NCBI GenBank assembly: GCA_023424355.1
Contig: JAFAEA010000024.1
Coordinates: 1 to 5,598 of the forward strand
Origin: Chloroflexota bacterium
Lineage (GTDB): Bacteria > Chloroflexota > Chloroflexia > Thermomicrobiales > UBA6265
Direction: 5' to 3'
Length of the DNA: 5,598 nt
The translations under genes and the position numbers were made by a program. Positions 1-5,598 of the stretch are shown here, in pieces (position 1 is the stretch's first letter; every line of letters starts with the position of its first letter). The notes under the pieces were generated by a model that saw only the letters and a program-made list of their open reading frames with translations, ran no database searches and was not told the origin of the DNA.

Positions 1-1748
1 TGAATGCCAGCAATGTGCGGCGAAATCGCCGTGATTTTCTGCGAGTATCAGCCGTGACCGCAGCAGCAGCTGCGATGCCCCTGCGCGGCGTGTTTGCGCA
101 GGATGACTCCACGCCAGCCTCAACACCTGGATCGGCGGCGGATTTCACTTTGCGTCTGCCGTTCAATCCGTACGGTCAGGAAGTCACGGTCGATCCGCAT
201 CGCACAGTGAACTGGGGTCCGTTTTGGGTGATGCTTCCCTATGCGTGGAGCAGCCTGCTTCGGTTCGATGAGAACGGCGCAGTCGAAGCCGATTTGGCCG
301 AATCTGTTGAGCCGAACGAAGACGGCAGCGTGTGGACCGCGACCTTGCGAGAGGGTGTCTCCTTTGCCGATGGCACCGCTATCACCGCCGAGCATGTGGT
401 GAAGAGCTGGATGCGCGCACTCGATTCCACCCGGCTTTCCCCCATGTATCGCTACATGGAACCGGTTGTTGGGGCGGCTGAGATTGCGACCGGCGAGAAT
501 GTACCGCTGGGCGCTGTCGCGAAAGACGAGCGCACCATCGAAATCACCCTCACCTCCCCACTCGCCCACTTCCCCAGCTATTTGGCCACATTTGGGTATG
601 CTGTGGTGCATCCGAACATCGATGTTGAGGGCGATGATGCCATAGAGATCGGGCAGGCATGTTCGGGTCCGTGGATGATTTCCTCAGTTGATGACAGCGA
701 GATCCGGATGGTGCCTAACCCGAACCACTGGAGCGAGCCATCGGCGGATGTTGCGGAAATTGTCTGGGTTATCGCACCCGGCGGAAACACCGATCTCACG
801 ATTCTCGATTGGTATCAGACCGATCAAATCGCGATTGCCGATGCCCCGCTCAGTGTGATTTCGGTTCTGGGCGAAGAATCCATGGAACTCAAGACTACTG
901 AGACTCAATCGTCCACGTTGGTGCTGGCGCTAGATTTCCACCAGGCACCGTTCAATGATGTACGAGTCCGCCGCGCCGTGGCCGCCAGTATCGACCGTGC
1001 TGCCTGGAGTGCAGAGATTCATCAGAAAACCTATGTGCCCGCAAACAGCTTCTCGCCGCCAGTGCTGGCCGAGATTGCTGCTTATGAGGCTCCCACGGAT
1101 GCCTTTGACGACGATCCGGCCTCGTTGATCGCGGATGCGGGATTTGATCCAGCACAATCCGAAGAAGAGATCGTTCTCTTCCAGCCGGCCACCGATTCGG
1201 TCGAGGCAATGGACCGCACGGCTCAGCTCCTCACGATGATCACCGATGCCACTGGCATCGAGATCACCCACGATACGATGCTGACCGCCGAGCAGATCAC
1301 CGCCGCGCGTCAGGATGCAGGTGGCCTGCAGATGGCCTTGCAACAGTGGCAGCTCGATAGCGATCAGCCATCGATGTTGGCAGTCATGAATCAGGCAAGT
1401 GAGTTCAATGCTGGTTGGGTGAACTGGGAACCAGCGCTGGAGGATTCTGGCGATTTCACGCCCGGTGCCGATGCCACAGCATTCGATGAACTGATTGCCA
1501 CCGCGCAAACCACGCTGGATGAGGCTGAGCGCAACGCCGCATATGCCGAAGCGGAGGCACTGCTGCTCAAGAACGCGGTGCTCATTCCAGTCGGATTCTG
1601 GAGCCCGCAGTACTTGCAGAAGCCGTGGCTGCTTGGGACACGTCAGGGTCCATGGAGCGGTGCCACTCCGGTGCGTATCGATGCAGAAGTGACTATCGAT
1701 CGGGCAGCGATTCCAGCCACGCCAGAGGCATCCACTCCAGGCGCCTAG
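1..1748 (+). CDS. Tat-exported ABC transporter substrate-binding protein, family 5 (peptide-type); 5' end at or beyond window edge
   Basis: Extracytoplasmic solute-binding protein that delivers its ligand (oligopeptide, or another solute handled by family 5) to an ABC permease encoded elsewhere. Numbering from the GTG at 15, a twin-arginine motif (NRRDFLRV, residues 4-11) is followed by an Ala-rich hydrophobic stretch and a likely signal peptidase site VFA|QD after residue 28. No lipobox Cys is present. Family 5 hallmarks are the segment around residues 93-137 (LAESVEP, W107, the LREGVSFADG stretch, then AEHVVKSW), GPW at 218-220 with NPNHW, and PFNDVRVRRAVAASIDR at 312-328. The 577-residue length suits the family. 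Thr/Pro-rich stretches flank the mature domain (32-40 and 567-577). The GTG at 15 has no Shine-Dalgarno and leaves a very short n-region. The frame is open to the left edge, where the first two bases (TG) could finish a start codon, so translation probably begins there or earlier. Family assignment is firm; the ligand cannot be read from sequence. Confidence 0.93.
   Translation, partial: NASNVRRNRRDFLRVSAVTAAAAAMPLRGVFAQDDSTPASTPGSAADFTLRLPFNPYGQEVTVDPHRTVNWGPFWVMLPYAWSSLLRFDENGAVEADLAESVEPNEDGSVWTATLREGVSFADGTAITAEHVVKSWMRALDSTRLSPMYRYMEPVVGAAEIATGENVPLGAVAKDERTIEITLTSPLAHFPSYLATFGYAVVHPNIDVEGDDAIEIGQACSGPWMISSVDDSEIRMVPNPNHWSEPSADVAEIVWVIAPGGNTDLTILDWYQTDQIAIADAPLSVISVLGEESMELKTTETQSSTLVLALDFHQAPFNDVRVRRAVAASIDRAAWSAEIHQKTYVPANSFSPPVLAEIAAYEAPTDAFDDDPASLIADAGFDPAQSEEEIVLFQPATDSVEAMDRTAQLLTMITDATGIEITHDTMLTAEQITAARQDAGGLQMALQQWQLDSDQPSMLAVMNQASEFNAGWVNWEPALEDSGDFTPGADATAFDELIATAQTTLDEAERNAAYAEAEALLLKNAVLIPVGFWSPQYLQKPWLLGTRQGPWSGATPVRIDAEVTIDRAAIPATPEASTPGA
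1745..1748. other. Convergent stop-codon overlap (shared CTAG)
   Basis: The plus-strand transporter gene ends in TAG at 1746-1748, and the minus-strand CLC gene ends in TAG formed by CTA at 1745-1747. The palindrome CTAG thus supplies both stops, leaving no intergenic space. No convincing hairpin with a T-tract was seen around it, so where each transcript ends is unclear. Confidence 0.9.
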
Positions 1749-3559
1749 CTGACTGGCAACGCCTTATCACTTGATCCACGACCGAAGAGACGCACTCGCA
1801 ACCACCGTTCGCGGGTGCGTTCTTCGTTAAGCGTTCGCTCCTCTGCTGCGATCATGTCGTGCAAGCCGATCATTCCGCGCAGCTCCCGGGTGTTGGCATC
1901 CACGACCGGGAAGCTCATGAGTCCCGTATTCGCAATGCGATGCAGTACGGAACGGAGCGTATCCCGTTCATCCACCGTTTCGGGCTCCGGAAGTGAGAGC
2001 GATTCGAGTGGGCGATCCGCAGCGCTGAACTCCGGATTGTCTCTCGCGGCCCACAGGGTACGTCGAGTGACGACGCCAACCATGGTGCCATCCTCAGCCA
2101 ACACGGGATAGAGGTGTTGACCGGGACGGTTCGAGTTCTCGCGGGCAACGCGGTCGATATCTTCCATCGGCATGGTGACCGGGAATGCCGCGATATCCGT
2201 GCGCATCACATCGCGCACCATCAACACTTCCAGGGGATCGACTGCGTACTCGCGGGTGATGTGATATCCACGGCGGCTGATCTTCTCGGTGAGGATGCTG
2301 CGCGGAAGAATTAGCACCGTGGTGCCATACGCGACGATGGTAGCGATCATCAAAGGGAGCAAGAGCGACATATCATTGGTAAGCTCCAGCGCGAAGAAGA
2401 GCGAGGTAAATGGAACTCGCATGGTGCCAGCAAGGATCGCGGCCATACCGATGATGGCCCAGAAACCGGTCCCATGATCCGGGAAGAATCGACCAAGCAA
2501 TGCTCCGACTGCTGCACCCATCATCAGCATCGGAGCCAACACGCCACCACTGGTGCCTGCACCGAGCGGTATCGCCCAAATGATCGATTTCACCAGTAGC
2601 ACACCGAGAATGAGGTGTAGAGAGGCTTTGGTGGTGAGCAACTCTTCAATTACGTCGTAGCCGACACCGAGTGCCTGAGGGAAGATGAGGCCGCCAATAC
2701 CGATGGCGATACCACCGATCGCCGGCCACCACATCCAGTGAATCGGCATTCGCTGGAATGAATCCTCGGCGAGATACACCATGTTGGTGATGATCCACGC
2801 CAGCGCGGCTGCAGCCAATCCGGAAACCACGCAGAAGAACGCCAGCTGCCAATTGATCTCGTAGTGAAATTGCCCTACCGGGAAGATCGGACCATCGCCG
2901 AGGAATCGGGTTCGCACCACGGCAGCAGTCATGGACGCGATGGCGACAGGGAACAATGATCGCGGCTTCATCTCGAAGAGCAGGAGTTCAACCGCAAGGG
3001 CCAATGCGGCTACCGGAGTCGCGAACACCGCTGACATACCTGCGGCAGCACCGGCGATCATCAACGTCTTGCGCTCGGCATTGGAGAAGTGAAAGAACTG
3101 GGCCAGCAATGATCCGGCCGCACCACCGGTCATGATGATCGGACCTTCGGCACCAAACGGACCACCAGAACCAATGCTGATTGCGGACGACAAGGGTTTG
3201 AGCCCGGCAACCTTGAACGACATACGACTGCCGTTCAGCATGATCGCCTCGATGGCTTCCGGGATGCCGTGCCCACGAATACGATCGCTGCCGAACTTCG
3301 CCATCAGGCCGAGGATGAGACCACCAGCTATCGGGACAAGAACCGACCACCATCCCATTGTGTTATCGGCTGGTGATACATCGCCAAATGAGAATCGCTG
3401 GAAGTAGAAGATATTGGTAAACAGGCTGATGAGCTTGAGCAACGCCCAGGCGAGAACGGCCCCAATACCGCCAATTACCACCGCGAAACCGGCGAGCACC
3501 AGCATTCTCCGAGTGGCCGAAAAATCCGATTCGCCACGTGCAACTGAACTTGAATTCAT
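1745..3559 (-). CDS. CLC-family chloride channel/transporter with C-terminal tandem CBS domains
   Basis: Integral membrane protein of the CLC anion channel / Cl-/H+ exchanger family, 604 residues. The membrane domain covers about residues 18-420. It carries the selectivity-filter segments GHGIPEA (96-102), GAEGP (136-140, with gating Glu138) and SGGVLAP (337-343). Two CBS domains follow, about 447-510 (starting VRDVM) and 516-578. Such pairs usually bind adenine nucleotides and modulate CLC gating. A charged helix (about 573-592) and basic tail close the protein. Against E. coli ClC-ec1, Ser107 is His97 here, the proton glutamate Glu203 aligns with Leu192 (next to Glu191), and Tyr445 appears to be Leu423; these are alignments by eye. 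Loss of the inner Glu resembles CLC channels rather than exchangers. The ATG at 3559 is chosen because GGAG lies 10 nt upstream. The gene sits 7 nt after marR, so it is probably co-transcribed and controlled by it. Its stop overlaps that of the converging transporter gene. Confidence 0.95.
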   Translation of the reverse strand: MNSSSVARGESDFSATRRMLVLAGFAVVIGGIGAVLAWALLKLISLFTNIFYFQRFSFGDVSPADNTMGWWSVLVPIAGGLILGLMAKFGSDRIRGHGIPEAIEAIMLNGSRMSFKVAGLKPLSSAISIGSGGPFGAEGPIIMTGGAAGSLLAQFFHFSNAERKTLMIAGAAAGMSAVFATPVAALALAVELLLFEMKPRSLFPVAIASMTAAVVRTRFLGDGPIFPVGQFHYEINWQLAFFCVVSGLAAAALAWIITNMVYLAEDSFQRMPIHWMWWPAIGGIAIGIGGLIFPQALGVGYDVIEELLTTKASLHLILGVLLVKSIIWAIPLGAGTSGGVLAPMLMMGAAVGALLGRFFPDHGTGFWAIIGMAAILAGTMRVPFTSLFFALELTNDMSLLLPLMIATIVAYGTTVLILPRSILTEKISRRGYHITREYAVDPLEVLMVRDVMRTDIAAFPVTMPMEDIDRVARENSNRPGQHLYPVLAEDGTMVGVVTRRTLWAARDNPEFSAADRPLESLSLPEPETVDERDTLRSVLHRIANTGLMSFPVVDANTRELRGMIGLHDMIAAEERTLNEERTRERWLRVRLFGRGSSDKALPVS

Positions 3560-3566
3560 GTAGGTT

Positions 3567-4007
3567 CTACTCCGCCCCTGTGTTTTCCGACTGGTTTCTG
3601 AGGATGGTGGTCAGCGTTTGAATCAGCTCCGGTCCGGAAGTCTGCAACTCACGGGTGTGGACGGCGGAAAGCTCCGCGAGGATGCCCTCACCCTTCTGCG
3701 TGAGATGCACCCGCACCTGCCGGCGATCGTGCTCGTCCTTTTCTCGAATCACCCATTCATTGCGTTCACAGCGGTTGACCAGCTCAACCGCGCTGTGATG
3801 ACGAATAAGGAGCCGATCAGCGATCTCGCCGATATTCGTCGATTCGGAATCGGATCCCTTGATCACCAGGAGGAGCTGGTGCTGAGTCGGATCGATACCG
3901 ACCTCTCTCGCGGCATCGGCACTCACGGCCAAAAACTTCCGGAGTTGATACCGGAAGTCTGCGAGGGCTTTGTGGTTTGGTGAGTCATCCATACGCTTCA
4001 TCGCCAC
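3567..4007 (-). CDS. MarR-family winged-helix transcriptional regulator
   Basis: Predicted dimeric DNA-binding repressor, up to 146 residues, the usual MarR size. The winged helix spans about residues 57-106: helices TNIGEIADRL and the recognition helix RHHSAVELVNRC, then the wing with the family signature DEHDRRQVRVHLTQKG (91-106, with Asp-Arg-Arg). Flanking N- and C-terminal helices (about 11-35 and 108-140) would form the dimer interface. The only cysteine is Cys80, at the end of the recognition-helix region, so redox sensing is possible but unsupported. Three starts are in frame: GTG at 4007, ATG at 4001 and ATG at 3992, none with a good Shine-Dalgarno. The predicted -10 (4010-4015) would put the transcript start near 4003, which favours ATG 4001 (nearly leaderless) or 3992. 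The gene is first in a two-gene unit with the CLC gene, and a perfect palindrome in its promoter implies autoregulation. The inducer is unknown. Confidence 0.92.
   Translation of the reverse strand: MAMKRMDDSPNHKALADFRYQLRKFLAVSADAAREVGIDPTQHQLLLVIKGSDSESTNIGEIADRLLIRHHSAVELVNRCERNEWVIREKDEHDRRQVRVHLTQKGEGILAELSAVHTRELQTSGPELIQTLTTILRNQSENTGAE
3570..3578 (-). promoter_or_regulatory. Ribosome binding site of the CLC gene, inside the marR 3' end
   Basis: The minus strand reads GGGGCGGAG here, with GGAG 10 nt before the ATG at 3559. These bases are also the last sense codons of marR (Gly-Ala-Glu) before its TAG. Ribosomes ending marR would therefore uncover or reuse the site, so translational coupling is likely. 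This site supports ATG 3559 as the CLC start. Confidence 0.6.
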
Positions 4008-4009
4008 GA

Positions 4010-4039
4010 ATCATATCGTACTACGATATATCTTTGCAA
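4010..4039 (-). promoter_or_regulatory. Predicted promoter of the marR-clc operon
   Basis: On the minus strand, TTGCAA (4039-4034, 4 of 6 matches to the -35 consensus) and TATGAT (4015-4010, 5 of 6 matches to the -10 consensus) are 18 nt apart. Transcription would start near 4003, which leaves almost no leader before the ATG at 4001. The palindromic operator fills the spacer and overlaps the -10. A secondary -10 candidate, TACGAT, lies inside the palindrome. Confidence 0.55.
4013..4029. promoter_or_regulatory. Perfect 17-bp palindrome, probable MarR operator
   Basis: ATATCGTA, one central base, then TACGATAT: two perfect 8-bp inverted arms. Size and symmetry suit a MarR dimer site. It lies between the predicted -35 and -10 of the marR-clc promoter and overlaps the -10, so binding should block RNA polymerase. 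That MarR is the binder is inferred from the adjacency of its gene; MarR proteins commonly repress their own promoters from such sites. Confidence 0.75.
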
Positions 4040-4054
4040 GAAGGCGTAAACGGT

Positions 4055-4082
4055 CAGAGGCGGATCGAATGATCCGCCTCTG
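4055..4082 (-). terminator. Stem-loop, probable terminator of the GH57 gene
   Basis: CAGAGGCGGATC, loop GAAT, then GATCCGCCTCTG: a perfect 12-bp GC-rich stem with a 4-nt loop, about 28 nt after the stop of the branching-enzyme gene. The minus-strand sequence after it is only moderately T-rich (TTT, then TT and TT within about 18 nt), so the U-tract is weak. It sits just upstream of the marR -35 and would insulate that promoter from read-through. The plus strand has no gene that would need it. Confidence 0.6.
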
Positions 4083-4110
4083 GAGACATTCTTTGGATTG
4101 TGATCAGGAA

Positions 4111-5598
4111 CTAGTTTTCAATCACCGAAGCGTTACCCTGGCGCTCGGCGAACACATGGTAATCGATGGCCGGGAATGGATTGTCCCGATCCTCAAGAGC
4201 AGCGAGACTGCGAGTCGCGGACTCATCCATATCGGCTCCCGCCTCTGCGAGATCGGCCATCTGGTTGAATCGCTCCACATGCTCGTTGAACCGCTGAGTG
4301 GCATATTCGTTGGCCTGGCCGGTTGTGACCAGGAACGGCCAGTCCGAGCTCTGCAACAGCAGCAGCTCGCGCGCGGCCTGCGAAAGCAATCGTTTCTGAT
4401 CCCCTTCTGCATTCGGATACTCGGCAGCGAGCTTCTCCATGCGCATCTCAGCCTCATGGATAATCGGCCACATCCAACTGGTTTCGTCGTTCATCCACGT
4501 GTAGTGGTTGCCGCCCATACCCCAGCTGGATTCCGGCAGTACCATCACGGCATCGCCGCCGTGCTCTTCGACCCAGGCTGAAGCAGTGGTGAGATCCACC
4601 GAATCCTCCTCAGCCAGGCCGCGAAGTACTTCCTTCAGCCAATCGACACCCTCAAACCACCAGTGGCCAAAGAGTTCGGTATCGTAGTTGCTTGCAATCA
4701 CGCCGTATTCGCCGGTTTCCTGCTTGTTCTCGCGCAACAAATCCGTGACGAGACCAACAAAGTGATTGGCATGACTCTTTACGCGCTCAGCCGCATTCTG
4801 CGGGTTGTATGGAGGCTTGTCACCGAGATCGGTGCCAGGCTTACCCACACGCCAGTACTGCATGCCGGAGACACCATCCTTGCGGTGGAATTCCCGATAC
4901 CATTCGTCGCCCGGATATCCGAACTGACCGCTCCAAACCTGCTGACCGGTGCGATTGTTTCGGCCAAGAACAGCCACGCGGCCAGGCTCATCGCCGACCC
5001 AGTAGCTCTTGAAGGTGGTGCCGGGCTCAGTCTGCTCATCAGCCGGATGCGAAACCAGTTCGCGGCGCGGAATCGATCCGTAGATGCCGATTGAATCGCC
5101 AGAAGCCTTGCCGACCGGGCGTCCGCCTTCGACCGTGTGCGTTTCCGAGAAGAACACGCGAATCCCCTGCTCGCCCAGATAGCTTTCGATTCCGGGGCGG
5201 GTAACGCCAGTCTCCTCTTCCACATAGGCCGGGCGGTATGCGCATTCCGGCAACCAGATGGCCTTCGGACGGCGGCCGAAGTGCTTTTCGTAGGCGCTGA
5301 CGCCCGTTTGGATCTGGCCGAAGATTGAGGAATCACGAGAGAGCAGCGGCAGGTAGCCGTGGGTGGCGGCGGAGGTCGAAATTTCGACAAAACCGTCGTC
5401 CTGCAATTTCTTCAGTGAGCCCAGCAGATCGCAGTTATAGCGATCACGGAAATTGGTAAGCACGCGAGAGTACCAGTGGTGGAAATGAATGGCGAGCGCC
5501 TTCATCTCATCATCGCCATCTTTCTCGAACCGCTCGATATCCGCGGCCGCCCAGGCGGCACGCTCTTCCGCATAGGTGAGGAAGTGCTCCACGATCAA
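4111..5598 (-). CDS. GH57 1,4-alpha-glucan branching enzyme (C-terminal ~495 residues; N-terminus outside window)
   Basis: Cytoplasmic glucan branching enzyme (EC 2.4.1.18 type): it cuts alpha-1,4 chains and rejoins them as alpha-1,6 branches during glycogen-like polymer synthesis. The frame is open through the right edge; the TTG at 5598 is only the first possible start codon in the window. Compared with the Thermus GH57 branching enzyme recalled from memory, about 75-90 residues are missing, including the first conserved His region. Conserved regions present (numbered from 5598): STSAATHGYLPLL (74-86), WLPECAY with presumed nucleophile Glu118, a QFGYPGD loop whose Tyr228 matches the loop tyrosine important for branching, YDTELFGHWW with presumed acid/base Asp306, and PESSWGMGG (355-363). 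The C-terminal helical domain has ELLLLQSSDWPF and ends near ALEDRDNPFP, as in the family. The match to branching enzymes rather than GH57 amylases rests on this C-terminal domain and loop. The gene is separated from marR by a hairpin and promoter, so it is a separate unit. Confidence 0.94.
   Translation of the reverse strand: MIVEHFLTYAEERAAWAAADIERFEKDGDDEMKALAIHFHHWYSRVLTNFRDRYNCDLLGSLKKLQDDGFVEISTSAATHGYLPLLSRDSSIFGQIQTGVSAYEKHFGRRPKAIWLPECAYRPAYVEEETGVTRPGIESYLGEQGIRVFFSETHTVEGGRPVGKASGDSIGIYGSIPRRELVSHPADEQTEPGTTFKSYWVGDEPGRVAVLGRNNRTGQQVWSGQFGYPGDEWYREFHRKDGVSGMQYWRVGKPGTDLGDKPPYNPQNAAERVKSHANHFVGLVTDLLRENKQETGEYGVIASNYDTELFGHWWFEGVDWLKEVLRGLAEEDSVDLTTASAWVEEHGGDAVMVLPESSWGMGGNHYTWMNDETSWMWPIIHEAEMRMEKLAAEYPNAEGDQKRLLSQAARELLLLQSSDWPFLVTTGQANEYATQRFNEHVERFNQMADLAEAGADMDESATRSLAALEDRDNPFPAIDYHVFAERQGNASVIEN

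Noticed and set aside
930..1508. 192-codon open frame on the minus strand inside the transporter gene
   Set aside because: It lies fully antisense to a clear family 5 binding protein, and its translation has no recognisable motif.
1737..1770. GGCGCC palindrome and short CCAG/CTGG arms near the convergent stops, considered as a bidirectional terminator
   Set aside because: The stems are only 4-5 bp with no T-tract on either side, which is too weak to call a terminator.
3618..3983. 121-codon plus-strand open frame opposite marR
   Set aside because: It is antisense to the conserved winged-helix region of MarR and has no independent start signal or domain.
3970..4581. 203-codon open frame on the plus strand spanning the marR promoter and the end of the GH57 gene
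   Set aside because: Most of it is antisense to the strongly supported GH57 coding sequence, it runs through the hairpin and promoter, and its translation shows no recognisable domain.
4663..5094. 143-codon plus-strand open frame with a hydrophobic N-terminal stretch
   Set aside because: It is antisense to conserved GH57 regions, including the catalytic Asp motif and the GYPGD loop. The hydrophobic look follows from the complementary codons.
4779..5390. 203-codon minus-strand open frame in a shifted register within the GH57 gene
   Set aside because: The GH57 frame is intact throughout with all its motifs, so this is a shadow frame rich in Arg, Ser and Ala, not a frameshifted gene.

Overview
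The window holds four protein-coding genes, two of them cut by its edges, with almost no non-coding DNA. Nothing in it is mobile: no tRNA, rRNA, CRISPR array, transposase or long repeat was seen. Moderately high G+C, a Tat-exported solute-binding protein without a lipobox Cys, Thr/Pro/Ala/Ser-rich tails on that protein, and a GH57-type (not GH13-type) branching enzyme suggest a Chloroflexota bacterium, perhaps a Thermomicrobia relative. That placement is inference from style and family content, not from a marker gene.

Layout, left to right. (1) 1-1748, plus strand: a family 5 (peptide-type) ABC transporter substrate-binding protein, with its start probably just outside the left edge. (2) 1745-3559, minus strand: a CLC-type chloride channel/transporter with two C-terminal CBS domains. 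It converges on gene 1, and both genes end in the same CTAG. (3) 3567-4007, minus strand: a MarR-family repressor 7 nt upstream of the CLC gene, so the two read as a marR-clc operon. (4) 4008-4110: a compact control region with a perfect 17-bp palindrome between and over a plausible -35/-10 pair driving marR-clc, and a perfect 12-bp hairpin that probably terminates gene 5. (5) 4111-5598, minus strand: the C-terminal ~495 residues of a GH57 1,4-alpha-glucan branching enzyme, N-terminus beyond the right edge.

The genes form three unrelated transcription units: solute uptake, a regulated anion channel, and glycogen-type glucan branching. The most informative part is the marR-clc operon. The repressor appears to bind its own promoter, so the CLC protein is probably made in response to a ligand or stress sensed by MarR. 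The CLC pore also departs from the well-studied exchangers at three of four key residues. I see no clearly new multi-gene system here; the marR-clc unit is the best candidate for follow-up.
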